Under the pieces are notes generated by a model that was not told the origin of the DNA, searched no databases, and saw only the letters and a list, made by a program, of their open reading frames with translations. Made by a program: the position numbers and the translations under genes. DNA of 64,000 bases from Gelidibacter gilvus (GTDB lineage Bacteria > Bacteroidota > Bacteroidia > Flavobacteriales > Flavobacteriaceae): NCBI RefSeq assembly GCF_004115975.1, contig NZ_SDDZ01000004.1, forward strand, positions 300,983 to 364,982, given 5' to 3'. Below, one piece after another: positions 16,730 to 25,773 of this stretch. Position 1 is the stretch's first letter, and the number at the start of each line of letters is the position of its first letter.

Positions 16730-17575
16730 ATGAAAAAAATTATGCTATTTTTTGGTGTTTTAGGAATGACCTTTACAACACAGGCCCAAATTCAAACCCC
16801 GCAACCAAGTCCATTCTCTAAAGTGGAGCAAACTGTTGGTTTGACTGATGTAACCTTGGAATATTCTCGTCCAAACATGAGAGCACGTACTGTTTTTGGT
16901 GATTTGGTACCTTACGGAAAAGTGTGGCGTTTGGGTGCTAACGAGAATACAAAAATCAGCTTTAGCACCGATGTTACGGTAGGAGGAAAAGAATTGAAGG
17001 CCGGAACTTACGCGCTTTTTGCGATCCCGAACGAAAATAACTGGGATATCGTGTTTTATTCGAGTGCTGAAAATTGGGGAGCACCTCAAGATTTGGATGA
17101 ATCAAAGATTGCTGCTAAAGTTAAAGCAGATACCTATCCATTACCAATGAATATTGAAACCTTCACCATGACTTTTGATGATTTATCAAGTACTGGAGCA
17201 ACTCTTGGGATGATGTGGGCAAATGTATATGCCGGTGTGACATTTGAAGTGCCAACCGATAAGATTGTAGCGGCTTCAATTGATAAAGTTATGAACGGCC
17301 CTGGAGCTGGCGATTATTATGCTGCTGCAGCATACTACTTCCAAGAAGGGAAAGACATCAATCAAGCTAAAACATGGATAGATAAAGCCATGTCTATGAA
17401 TTCAAAACCAGCCTTTTACCAATTGAGACAACAGTCCTTGATTTATGCAAAAGCAGGTGACAAAAAAGGAGCGATTGAATTGGCGAAGAAATCCTTAAAA
17501 GCTTCAGAAGAAGCAGGAAATGCTGATTATGTTAAAATGAACAAAGATTCCTTGAAAGAGTGGGGAGCGAAATAA
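16730..17575 (+). CDS. DUF2911 domain-containing secreted protein
   Basis: A 281-residue exported protein with a Sec signal peptide ending near TTQAQ (residue 20). DUF2911 spans roughly residues 28-170 (LEYSRPNMRARTVFG..VPYGKVWRLGANE), a beta-sandwich family of unknown function common in Bacteroidota. The C-terminal 100 residues look like TPR-type helices (AAAYYFQEGKDINQAKTWIDKAM). It diverges from the TetR-AarF operon, has its own spacer of about 220 nt, and is followed by a terminator, so it is monocistronic. Confidence 0.9.
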   Translation: MKKIMLFFGVLGMTFTTQAQIQTPQPSPFSKVEQTVGLTDVTLEYSRPNMRARTVFGDLVPYGKVWRLGANENTKISFSTDVTVGGKELKAGTYALFAIPNENNWDIVFYSSAENWGAPQDLDESKIAAKVKADTYPLPMNIETFTMTFDDLSSTGATLGMMWANVYAGVTFEVPTDKIVAASIDKVMNGPGAGDYYAAAAYYFQEGKDINQAKTWIDKAMSMNSKPAFYQLRQQSLIYAKAGDKKGAIELAKKSLKASEEAGNADYVKMNKDSLKEWGAK

Positions 17576-17598
17576 ATAGAAATTAAAATCAAATTGAA

Positions 17599-17636
17599 CA
17601 AAGCCTTGCAGACAACTGTGAGGCTTTTGTTTTTTA
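17599..17636 (+). terminator. terminator after DUF2911 gene
   Basis: AAAGCCT pairs with AGGCTTT around an imperfect inner stem, followed by a run of T at 17629-17635. It lies 24 nt past the stop codon and may also serve the convergent Gfo/Idh/MocA gene. Confidence 0.75.
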
Positions 17637-17659
17637 TATCCATTCTGTAGCGCGTTATC

Positions 17660-18631
17660 TTAATCGTAGTTGAGATTGATCAAATGTCTGACATCATCTA
17701 AAATCGACATCAAATCCCTGCTGAAATCATAAGTCATTATTGGACTTTCTGTTTTGTTGTTTCTTAACAATTCATTGAAATGCTCTGTTTCATAACTGTA
17801 ACCAAGGGTAGTGCAGTCAAAAGTATGTGTGACTTGTTTTCCGTTGTAAGTTATCGTAACCGTAGAGGGCCGATGGAACTGTCCATTAATTTTGATGATG
17901 CCTTTTTCACAATAAAAAATAGCTTCCGTTGGTGTTTTTTCCAGAAGTGAACTTTTCAAAAATGCCTTGACGCCATTATAATAATTAAAGATGATCTTAC
18001 AGGATGCATCTACGCCATTATCAAAAAAAGTAGCTTTGGCATCTATGTCAATCGGCCTTCCTAATGTAGATAAAGCCGCAAAAATAGGATAGATACCAAT
18101 GTCCAATAAACTGCCGCCACCAAGGGTTTTATTAAAAACCCGAGAATGCATATCAATCATTGGCTGAAATCCGAAATCGGCTTCCAATTTATTAATGGAG
18201 CCATATCTTCCCGTCATCAATTCCTTTATAACAAACTGATAATGCGGTAGAAAATACGTCCACAGCGCTTCCATCAACAATACATTATTGGCCTTGGCAA
18301 CAGCAATCATCTCTTCAACCTCTTGGAGGTTCATGGCCAATGGTTTTTCACATAATACCGCCTTCTTATGGTTTAAACATAAAATGGCATATTCTTTATG
18401 TGAGCTATGCGGGGTGGCTATATATACCGCGTCAATATTGGGATCTGCGGCCAAGCTCTCATAATCGCCATAAGCCTTGATGGCGTTATATTGTTTGGCA
18501 AACGAATTGGCCTTTTCTTGATGTCTTGAGGCCACTGCATAAAGTTGGCAATGCTCAACCTCTTGCATATCCTGAGCAAATTTGTTCGCTATTTTACCGA
18601 GTCCTATAATGCCCCATTTTATAGTTTTCAT
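17660..18631 (-). CDS. Gfo/Idh/MocA family NAD(P)-dependent oxidoreductase
   Basis: A 323-residue cytoplasmic sugar or polyol dehydrogenase-type enzyme. Seen: N-terminal Rossmann GIIGLGKIANKFAQD (GxGxIA), VYIATPHSSH, and the EKPLAMN motif (about residue 95) with the conserved Lys, followed by the GGSLLDIGIYP segment of the C-terminal domain. Substrate is not deducible. The ATG overlaps the stop codon of the upstream symporter gene by one base, so transport and oxidation of the same carbohydrate is a reasonable inference. Confidence 0.92.
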   Translation of the reverse strand: MKTIKWGIIGLGKIANKFAQDMQEVEHCQLYAVASRHQEKANSFAKQYNAIKAYGDYESLAADPNIDAVYIATPHSSHKEYAILCLNHKKAVLCEKPLAMNLQEVEEMIAVAKANNVLLMEALWTYFLPHYQFVIKELMTGRYGSINKLEADFGFQPMIDMHSRVFNKTLGGGSLLDIGIYPIFAALSTLGRPIDIDAKATFFDNGVDASCKIIFNYYNGVKAFLKSSLLEKTPTEAIFYCEKGIIKINGQFHRPSTVTITYNGKQVTHTFDCTTLGYSYETEHFNELLRNNKTESPIMTYDFSRDLMSILDDVRHLINLNYD

Positions 18632-20400
18632 TAAATGGAATTTTTAAAGATTAAATAACCAAAATAAGCCAAAATACTAACTAATAAAAATAGTGTCCAT
18701 CGGTTGTTTTTAGAGAGTTTTTTAAAATCAATGAACATCGCGATTATAATTGCTAAAAAGCAGCCCACAAAATTCAGCCATAAATAGGGGAGATTGATAT
18801 GATCATATTCATCTAATAAATACAAGCTTATGACGAGTGCTTGTGTGATGAGCCCTGAAATGAAAACAGCATTTCCTTTTACGTATTTGAAGAAAAACGC
18901 CAAAAGGAAAATCCCCAAAATATTACCATAAAAGATGGAGCCGATAATATTTACCAATTGAATCAAATTGTCCACTAAGTATGCAGCTGACGCAAAAATA
19001 ATGGCGATAATCCCCCAACTTAAGGTCAGCCATTTTGAAACTTTTAAATAGTGGTCTTCATCTTTATCCTGCACAAAACTGCGTTTGTAAAGATCCATGG
19101 TTGTCGTAGAAGCCAAGGCATTAAGTTCGCTGGCAGTACTGGACATGGCAGCACTTAAAATAACCGCCAATAAAAGACCGATTAAACCACGAGGCAGATT
19201 ATTTAAAATAAAGTGGATGAACACGTAGTCTTTATCATTTGTTTCTACCGAAAGTGTTCGTTCTTTATTGGCTTTGCTAATCAATTCTTTGGCAGCCTCT
19301 CTGTTTGCCCTATCGCCCTCATTATAAGAAGTAATCTGTTGGGCTAACGCTTCACTTTTTGTTTCGGCGTAAGCGTGCATCAGCTCCTTTTTCTGCGTAA
19401 AAATTTCATCTTGCTTATTTTGTAATTCAATGTATTCTTCAGCATAAGAAGAGTTCATTACCGTCTCTGTAGCGGCAGGATTGAAGTTGATGGGCGAGGT
19501 GTTGAATTGGTAAAACACGAAAACCATCACCCCAACCAATAAGATAAAAAACTGCATCGGTACTTTTAATAAGCCATTAAAAATCAGTCCCATTTGCATT
19601 TCCTTGACTGATTTACCCGAAAGATAACGTTGCACCTGGCTTTGATCTGTACCAAAATAAGAGAGCGCCAAAAACGTACCCCCAATAATACCGCTCCAAA
19701 AGGTATAGCGATTATTGAAATCGAATGAAAAATCGAGGATCTCCATTTTTCCGCTGGCTCCGGCAATTTCCAATGCTTTCGTGAATGTGATGTTTTCGGG
19801 AAGGTAGCTCACAATCAAAAAGAAGGCGATAAACATGCCCGTAAAAATAACCGCCATTTGATGTTTTTGGGTGATGCTGACGGCTTTTGTGCCTCCAGAA
19901 ACGGTATAGATAATAACCAAAACACCAATGATGATGATGAGTAAATTCAAATTCCATCCTAAAACTGCCGAAAGAATAATAGCAGGTGCATAAATAGTAA
20001 TCCCAGCTGCCAATCCGCGTTGGATCAAAAATAAAATAGCGGTCAGACTTCTGGTTTTGAGGTCAAAGCGATTCTCCAAAAACTCATAGGCCGTATAGAC
20101 TTTGAGTCGGTGATATAAAGGAATAAATACCAAACAAATGATGATCATGGCAATGGGCAATCCAAAATAGAATTGGACAAACCCCATGCCGTCATGAAAC
20201 GCTTGACCAGGAGTGGAGAGAAATGTAATAGCACTGGCTTGGGTTGCCATAACGCTTAAGCCGATAGTCCACCATTTGGCTTCATTTCCGCCTTTTAAAT
20301 AATCTTCAACATTCTTATTGCTGTCACGGGTTTTCCAAGTGCCATAAGCAACAATGGAAACAAGTGTTCCAATAAGTACAATCCAATCTAATGTCTGCAT
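18631..20400 (-). CDS. sodium:solute symporter (SSS family)
   Basis: A 589-residue inner-membrane transporter with about 13 hydrophobic segments. Seen: WWTIGLSVMATQASAITFLSTPG near residue 45, which is the TM1-2 region of the SSS fold, and GTDQSQVQRYLSGKS at about residue 245. A long hydrophilic insertion at about 305-375, rich in Glu, Lys and Gln, splits the membrane helices and is typical of flavobacterial members. The gene begins at ATG 20398-20400, 1 nt after the stop of a 39-residue peptide gene, and overlaps the oxidoreductase gene by 1 nt. Likely substrate is a sugar or sugar derivative. Confidence 0.93.
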   Translation of the reverse strand: MQTLDWIVLIGTLVSIVAYGTWKTRDSNKNVEDYLKGGNEAKWWTIGLSVMATQASAITFLSTPGQAFHDGMGFVQFYFGLPIAMIIICLVFIPLYHRLKVYTAYEFLENRFDLKTRSLTAILFLIQRGLAAGITIYAPAIILSAVLGWNLNLLIIIIGVLVIIYTVSGGTKAVSITQKHQMAVIFTGMFIAFFLIVSYLPENITFTKALEIAGASGKMEILDFSFDFNNRYTFWSGIIGGTFLALSYFGTDQSQVQRYLSGKSVKEMQMGLIFNGLLKVPMQFFILLVGVMVFVFYQFNTSPINFNPAATETVMNSSYAEEYIELQNKQDEIFTQKKELMHAYAETKSEALAQQITSYNEGDRANREAAKELISKANKERTLSVETNDKDYVFIHFILNNLPRGLIGLLLAVILSAAMSSTASELNALASTTTMDLYKRSFVQDKDEDHYLKVSKWLTLSWGIIAIIFASAAYLVDNLIQLVNIIGSIFYGNILGIFLLAFFFKYVKGNAVFISGLITQALVISLYLLDEYDHINLPYLWLNFVGCFLAIIIAMFIDFKKLSKNNRWTLFLLVSILAYFGYLIFKNSI

Positions 20401-20401
20401 C

Positions 20402-20521
20402 TTAGAAGGATTTCATGATAAAGTAAAACAATATGATATAAATGGCGTTGGCAACCAATACCAAGGTGTATGATTTTTTCCAGCGCTCTTTTGGTGGTTG
20501 TATCGGTGGTAGGTTCTGCAT
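20402..20521 (-). CDS. 39-residue single-span membrane peptide upstream of the SSS symporter
   Basis: A short frame, ATG 20519-20521 to TAA 20402-20404, encoding a peptide with a proline-rich start (MQNLPPIQPPKERWKK) and one hydrophobic span (SYTLVLVANAIYIILFYFIM). The stop is separated from the symporter ATG by a single base, so it is in the same operon. Small accessory subunits with one membrane span are known for some transporters; here that role is inferred from position and topology. Codon use is normal and the span is hydrophobic throughout, which argues against chance. Confidence 0.7.
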   Translation of the reverse strand: MQNLPPIQPPKERWKKSYTLVLVANAIYIILFYFIMKSF

Positions 20522-20586
20522 ATTTTATTATCTAGTTAAAGGTTAAAACTTGAATTTCTTTAAGTCCTATAAATATTTTGGCCACG

Positions 20587-20604
20587 TCCCGATTGCTATC
20601 GGGA
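20587..20604. repeat. short palindromic repeat (TCCCGAT-N4-ATCGGGA)
   Basis: Seven-base-pair palindrome with a 4-nt loop in the spacer upstream of the symporter operon. Palindromes of this composition recur in flavobacterial intergenic regions; no function is known to me. Confidence 0.6.
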
Positions 20605-20741
20605 ACACGAATAATAATGTATTTTTTTCATATTCTTTACCAGTTATTTTACGAAGCAGATGCTCAAATTACCAATATAAAACTATGGATTTCCAATTAA
20701 TATTGGGTGATTTAAAATCTGAAAGCAACGGCGCATAACCC

Positions 20742-23267
20742 TTAATCTTTCAATTGAACATCCGTTTTAATCGTCTCTTTTCCTACGGAAAGCATATTGG
20801 CAAATAAACGGTAGGCGCCAGCAACACCTTCAGGGAATTCTCTGAAAAAGCTCAATCCTGTATAAATATAGTGCCCTTTCCCATATTTGGCCACTAATAA
20901 GCTGCCTTCTTTTGGTGATTCATTTTTGTCGTGCATGGATAATAGTGGCGTAAACTCTTTTGACCATTTGTTCGGAAAATAGAGGCCTCGTTCTTGCACC
21001 CAGCCTTCAAAATCTTTTTGGGTGATCTTGTTTGGATAGTTGAGTAGTTTGTTATTGGTATTCAATAAGCGGACTTCCGAATTTTCGTCGGTAACACGAT
21101 CTCTTGATAATTCTAATGGATAAGGCGCCAACTGGTCTACAATAAGACCGCCGTTGGTATTGTACTGAACTATTAAATTACCACCTTGTTCTACAAAATC
21201 GAATAATTGTTTCTGCTTGAATTTTAAGGCATCCACCGTATTGTAAGCTCTAATTCCAACAACAACCGCATCAAAACGGTTTAGGGTTTCGGCATTGATA
21301 TCTTCAGGTTTGATGATGGCCACATTATAGCCAATTTGCCGTAGACTTTCGGGGACTGCATCTCCAGCGCCTTCAATATAACCAATATTTTCGCCCTTTT
21401 TCTTGATATCCAATCGTACGACCTTACTGTCATTTGGTAATAATACCATTTGAAAAGGAATATGATCATATTTGATTTCAACCAACTTTTTACTAAAAAC
21501 ATCTTTACCAACATGCACTTTGGGTGTCAAAATGCCTTCGCTTTGGTTTTTTGGAGGAATCACCGTAAACGTCAGCATCTGTTCTTCGCCTTTACTTATG
21601 ATGGCTATATTTTGCTTTTCAGGATACACCTGCCAACCTTGAGGATGATCTAATTGCACATAACCTTCTAAGGCATTCCGATTGGCTTTGACGATCACTT
21701 GAATATCCTTTTGTTGGTCATCTGCAAAAATAATAACGGGTTCCGCAATGTGGGCCGACACTATAGGAACAATTTCAAAAGGTTTATAAACCTCACCTTT
21801 TACAGGATCGTTGGTTTTGTAGATGATTGTTTTTACATAGGATAATGTTTCTCCTTCAATGGAGACATTAAAGGTTGCAGTCATCTCTTTTGGCGTTTCA
21901 GGCAAGCCGATGAGACTTTGATCATCTACTTTGTACATGCCTAAAGTGCCTTTGGTTTCCAACCAATATGGGGTAGAATAGGATGCGGTTGAAGGAATGT
22001 TTATTTGTGATTCAAAACGGTGGGACTCATTGAATTTCAGATCTGTATTTTTTTGAATTCGTGTGCCATCCGATAAGATTATAGAAGTTAAAGCCATGTT
22101 CTGTCCACTGCGATTGATGGCTTCCAACTTCAATGTCACCGTGCTTTTTGGTGTAGCAAGATTGGATGCTGCGGCAGCTTCCAGAAACAAGCCGGCACAA
22201 GCAGCTATGACGTTTTTAAGATCTTCGGACTTGAGAGTTTTCCAATGTGAATTTTCGAGGTTTTGAACCAATCTATATGCTTCTATCAATTTTGGAATGG
22301 AAGCTGACGGATTTTTGAAATTATAATTGTCCTGAACCGTTTTCAATATTTGACCAATAGGTTGCCCACCTTTGATGCGATTCCAACTTGTATCAATGCC
22401 TTCAAAAATGTTGTTTTTATCTTTTGGAGCATCTCCTTTTATGAGTTCTAAATACTCAAAGTCGCTCCCACGAGTTCCTGTGTTTCCAAAACCCTGCGAT
22501 TTGTGCGCACTTCTGCTCAATGCCGCAATTTCGGGATTTGACAAGCCGAGAGCGGGATAGAAATCGCCAACTTCCACAGCATACTGATTCGTTTTATCGG
22601 CAGCATCAAATTTCTCCTGACTGCCGTAAAACCACCAAGAGGTATTAAAAAACTCACGTTTTGCTTGCCAAACAGCTACAGATTTCAATTGATTCGGGAA
22701 TTTAGAGTGATCAGCGGCATAATCAAAAGCTTTCAGGCTCAACATTGCTGAACTTGTATGGTGCCCATGGGTGGTGCCTGGACTTCTATGATCAAACCTG
22801 TTGATAATGATGTCGGGTTGAAACTTACGGATGGCCCAAACAACATCGCTCAAAACCTCATTTTCATTCCAAATGGCCAAGGTTTCATCAGGATGTTTAG
22901 AGTAGCCAAAATCATCGGCTCTAGTAAAAAGTTGCACGCCACCATCAATACTTCGTGCGACCAATAATTCTTGGGTCCTGATCACTCCCAAAAGTTCCTT
23001 TAGTTCCGGACCAATAAGATTTTGTCCACCATCACCACGCGTTAGTGAAAGATACGCAGTTCTTGCCTTTACTTCATTGGCCATGTGAGAGATAAGTCGC
23101 GTGTTTTCATCATCCGGATGAGCAGCAACATACAGCACCGATCCAAGAAAATTGAGCTTTTCTATGGCTTGGTAAATCTCTGAGCTTGTAGGTTTTTTAG
23201 GCTGTTGTGCTTGGGCGGAAAAGCAATAAAAAAAAGTGATTAAAAGGAAAAAATAGGGTTTGAACAT
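20742..23267 (-). CDS. PIG-L family deacetylase, long form with C-terminal ThuA-like part
   Basis: An 841-residue exported protein with a signal peptide ending at AQA (about residue 20). The N-terminal LmbE/PIG-L zinc deacetylase domain has VAAHPDDENTR (metal-binding HPDD, residues 49-52) and a second metal motif HRSPGTTHGHH around residue 160. After a long beta-rich middle, residues about 640-780 (VVVGIRAYNTVDAL..QGGNLIVQYN) resemble a glutamine-amidotransferase/ThuA-like fold. Likely removes acetyl groups from N-acetyl sugars or glycoconjugates in the periplasm. It lies upstream of the transporter-oxidoreductase operon on the same strand, with a 220-nt gap. Confidence 0.88.
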   Translation of the reverse strand: MFKPYFFLLITFFYCFSAQAQQPKKPTSSEIYQAIEKLNFLGSVLYVAAHPDDENTRLISHMANEVKARTAYLSLTRGDGGQNLIGPELKELLGVIRTQELLVARSIDGGVQLFTRADDFGYSKHPDETLAIWNENEVLSDVVWAIRKFQPDIIINRFDHRSPGTTHGHHTSSAMLSLKAFDYAADHSKFPNQLKSVAVWQAKREFFNTSWWFYGSQEKFDAADKTNQYAVEVGDFYPALGLSNPEIAALSRSAHKSQGFGNTGTRGSDFEYLELIKGDAPKDKNNIFEGIDTSWNRIKGGQPIGQILKTVQDNYNFKNPSASIPKLIEAYRLVQNLENSHWKTLKSEDLKNVIAACAGLFLEAAAASNLATPKSTVTLKLEAINRSGQNMALTSIILSDGTRIQKNTDLKFNESHRFESQINIPSTASYSTPYWLETKGTLGMYKVDDQSLIGLPETPKEMTATFNVSIEGETLSYVKTIIYKTNDPVKGEVYKPFEIVPIVSAHIAEPVIIFADDQQKDIQVIVKANRNALEGYVQLDHPQGWQVYPEKQNIAIISKGEEQMLTFTVIPPKNQSEGILTPKVHVGKDVFSKKLVEIKYDHIPFQMVLLPNDSKVVRLDIKKKGENIGYIEGAGDAVPESLRQIGYNVAIIKPEDINAETLNRFDAVVVGIRAYNTVDALKFKQKQLFDFVEQGGNLIVQYNTNGGLIVDQLAPYPLELSRDRVTDENSEVRLLNTNNKLLNYPNKITQKDFEGWVQERGLYFPNKWSKEFTPLLSMHDKNESPKEGSLLVAKYGKGHYIYTGLSFFREFPEGVAGAYRLFANMLSVGKETIKTDVQLKD

Positions 23268-23430
23268 TTTTTGGACATTAGGGTATTCCTCAAATATAAA
23301 AAAGAAGCATCGTAAATTCCGATTTTAGTTTTTATTTAACTCAAAATATAGGGCGATTTGATTTCATAGAGATCGCATGTCAAGATGTAAATTAAAACTT
23401 AATTGGGGAAAACTGAATCTATTAGGCCTC

Positions 23431-23973
23431 CTAAATTAGATCAGTTCCATCATCAAGAACGTCATAAATGGCGTCTTTTTTGATTAAGGTGACTGGTTTT
23501 TGGAGCATCAAGTTGTTCGGGTAGGTGATTAAATCGCCATTTTCAATCCGCAAATGTAACTGAAAGGCTCTAATGTCTTCAATGATTCCTTCCAAAGGAA
23601 AATCGTGATCGTGAATTTTTATTTTATCACCTACTTTGTATGGAAACGATAGGAACATAATAATTCCTGAAGTGATATTGCTTAAAATAGACCAAATAGC
23701 AAAAAGGCCAATTCCAATAACGGCAAAAACGGAGGAAAAAAGCACTACCAAATCATTTGCTTTTGTTCCAAAAATAAAAGGAATGATTAATAAAGCAAGC
23801 ATGAACAAGGCAACACTTACATAACGCTGCATTAAATGAGTCCGCGCTAAATTAATACCATTTTTTTTCGATATTTTACCGATAAGCGCGTTGATGAAAT
23901 ACCTAGTTACCAGTAAAAAAAGAAGGACAATGCCCGTGTAAATAAATTCTTTCTGATAGGATTGAAAAAACAT
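23431..23973 (-). CDS. small MscS-like mechanosensitive channel
   Basis: A 180-residue inner-membrane protein with three hydrophobic segments and an MscS core: AIWSILSNITSGIIMFLSFPYKVGDKIKI (TM3 plus start of the beta domain, residues 92-120) and a short beta domain. It is shorter than E. coli MscS (286) because the C-terminal alpha/beta vestibule is largely missing; this compact form is common in Bacteroidota. It has its own -7 element (23999-24006). A role in osmotic release is inferred from family. Confidence 0.88.
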   Translation of the reverse strand: MFFQSYQKEFIYTGIVLLFLLVTRYFINALIGKISKKNGINLARTHLMQRYVSVALFMLALLIIPFIFGTKANDLVVLFSSVFAVIGIGLFAIWSILSNITSGIIMFLSFPYKVGDKIKIHDHDFPLEGIIEDIRAFQLHLRIENGDLITYPNNLMLQKPVTLIKKDAIYDVLDDGTDLI

Positions 23974-23998
23974 AGAATTTTGAATGTAAAATTAATGG

Positions 23999-24006
23999 CA
24001 AAGATA
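23999..24006 (-). promoter_or_regulatory. -7 promoter element of the MscS-like gene
   Basis: TATCTTTG on the minus strand, a perfect TAnnTTTG match, 25 nt before the ATG. No convincing -33 TTG is seen upstream. Confidence 0.55.
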
Positions 24007-24024
24007 CGTAGAAAAGGTCTAAAT

Positions 24025-24957
24025 CTAATTTAAACCAAGGCTTTCTCTCAATTTGAAATCGTCATTGGTAGTCTTGTTCCAATAGTCGGACTTTATCGAT
24101 TTTAATTGAGTTGCTTTGGTGGTCAGTGCTTTGGCGTTATCACCATAACCGCTGATAAAAGATTCTTCCCAAGAGGTTATGTTAAAAGGAAATTGTGGAT
24201 TGAAATTAATGCTGAGACTTCTGTTCAAATCTGGATAGGTGATCTTGTAAGTGCCGGATAACAATTCTGCGGAAGCGGCATAGGCTTTAAAAGGAACATG
24301 TCTTAATCGTAAAAACTCAAAAGACGGGATAATTTCCAAATCGCCAATTGGCAAACTTTCTGGATTGATGCGCAATTGTGTCCATAATTCACTTTCGAGA
24401 ATGGTTTTCCCCAGATTGAAATTTTCATCAGCTTCACCTTCAAAATAGGAGTGTGAGGTCACTTCAAACTCTGAGCGGTTATTGAGCTGGGTATACACAT
24501 GACCACACCATTCTTGTACTGAGCATGATATCTTTAAAGCATGTTGATTGTTGGCCAAGGGATAAAAAACACTTTGCATAATGCTATACGGATAGATGCC
24601 AGTATAAAAGTTTTTTGTGGCATTTAATTTTAGGACGGGAATGTTTGTGGACGACGATAGATCAGCTTTAACCTGTTCGTCCTTTAAAAACGGTTCGGTA
24701 ACAAAAACCAATACAGCACTGCCTTCTCTGATTTCGCCATAGCGCGCTTGTTCTAAAGTGTACGACGTAATTTCGGCGGCATTGGCAAACCAATAGGCTT
24801 TAAATTCCTCTGATAAAGGTTGGGAATTTTTCAGGGTTTCTTCTGTAGAAATTGAGGAAACGTCATTTGTTTTTTGATTGTCTTGGGTCTCTTTTTTACA
24901 TGATGACATCATCAGAAAAATAACAGCAGCAAAAATGAATGAGTGGGATAATTTCAT
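24025..24957 (-). CDS. lipoprotein of unknown function next to maf
   Basis: A 310-residue lipoprotein: signal peptide with a lipobox ending MMSSC (Cys about residue 20) and a Lys/Asp/Asn-rich linker, so it is probably membrane-anchored. The main domain is beta-rich and has no motif I recognise. It begins at ATG 24955-24957, 29 nt after maf, and is probably co-transcribed with it. Homologues in this position are often mislabelled as Maf; this protein lacks the Maf ASASPRR signature. Confidence 0.75.
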   Translation of the reverse strand: MKLSHSFIFAAVIFLMMSSCKKETQDNQKTNDVSSISTEETLKNSQPLSEEFKAYWFANAAEITSYTLEQARYGEIREGSAVLVFVTEPFLKDEQVKADLSSSTNIPVLKLNATKNFYTGIYPYSIMQSVFYPLANNQHALKISCSVQEWCGHVYTQLNNRSEFEVTSHSYFEGEADENFNLGKTILESELWTQLRINPESLPIGDLEIIPSFEFLRLRHVPFKAYAASAELLSGTYKITYPDLNRSLSINFNPQFPFNITSWEESFISGYGDNAKALTTKATQLKSIKSDYWNKTTNDDFKLRESLGLN

Positions 24958-24986
24958 AGGAAATCGTTTTGACTAAAAATACAATG

Positions 24987-25580
24987 CTAAATGATTTTAA
25001 CCATGTCATTTAACGTTTCATAAACAAGATGTGTTGGCAGGCCCATCACATTAAAATAGGAACCTTCTATTTTAATGACTCCAATTTGCCCAATCCATTC
25101 TTGGATGCCATAAGCACCAGCTTTATCAAAGGGTTTACAAGTACTGATATAATAGTTGATTTCTTCATCAGAAAAGTGTTTAAAAGTCACTTTTGTAACT
25201 GCATTTACAGTTTTTTCGAAGGTGGTCGTGGTGAAACAAACCGAGGTAATGACCTCATGCGTGGCATTACTCAATGATTTTATAATCTCAAAAGCTTCTG
25301 CGGCGTCTTTTGGTTTGCCTAAAGCTTTATTCTTGAGCCAAACAATCGTATCACTGGTGATAAGGATATCGTTGGGCTTTAGCTCTTCTTTAAAGGGTAA
25401 TGCTTTTAGCTGGGCCAGATAATCACTGATTTCAAAATGGGTCAATCGCTGTGGATATTCTTCATGGACAGGTTTTAAACGGATTTCAAATTCCAAACCC
25501 AGATCCTTAAAAAATTGTTGTCGCCTTGGTGACGCCGAGGCTAAGATGATGTTATGATGTTTTAGTTTTTCGTTGAGCAT
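24987..25580 (-). CDS. maf: Maf family nucleotide pyrophosphatase
   Basis: A 197-residue cytoplasmic enzyme that hydrolyses non-canonical or modified nucleoside triphosphates to the monophosphate (Maf/YhdE type). Seen: LASASPRRQQFFKDLG at residues 13-28 with the substrate-binding Ser-Arg, the SDTIVWLKNKALGKP segment near residue 75 with catalytic Asp, and DKAGAYGIQ towards the C terminus. Start is ATG 25578-25580. It lies with the lipoprotein gene downstream and the UbiA gene upstream. Confidence 0.94.
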   Translation of the reverse strand: MLNEKLKHHNIILASASPRRQQFFKDLGLEFEIRLKPVHEEYPQRLTHFEISDYLAQLKALPFKEELKPNDILITSDTIVWLKNKALGKPKDAAEAFEIIKSLSNATHEVITSVCFTTTTFEKTVNAVTKVTFKHFSDEEINYYISTCKPFDKAGAYGIQEWIGQIGVIKIEGSYFNVMGLPTHLVYETLNDMVKII

Positions 25581-25601
25581 TTTTGTATAGTGTTCAGTTT
25601 T

Positions 25602-25690
25602 CCCGCCTTCGCAAAAGCTACGGACGGGCAGGCAGTCTTCGGTTGGCAGTCTTCAGTTTTTCAATGCCTAAATCGTGTTGACCAGTTATA
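25602..25690. repeat. intergenic composite word repeat
   Basis: The strand complementary to 25602-25636 carries GCCTGCCCGTCC followed by GTAGCTTTTGCGAAGGCGGG; both words recur at 60616-60678. Adjacent GGCAGTCTTC words follow, and 'TCTGCGCCTCCGCATCTCTGC'-like words lie near 25728-25750. No coding signal is seen in this spacer. Confidence 0.65.
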
Positions 25691-25773
25691 CTTTGAACTT
25701 CCAGCTTTGAACTTACTTCTTCCATCTTCTGCGCCTCCGCATCTCTGCGAGAGAGTAATTCCGCCGCGAGAGT

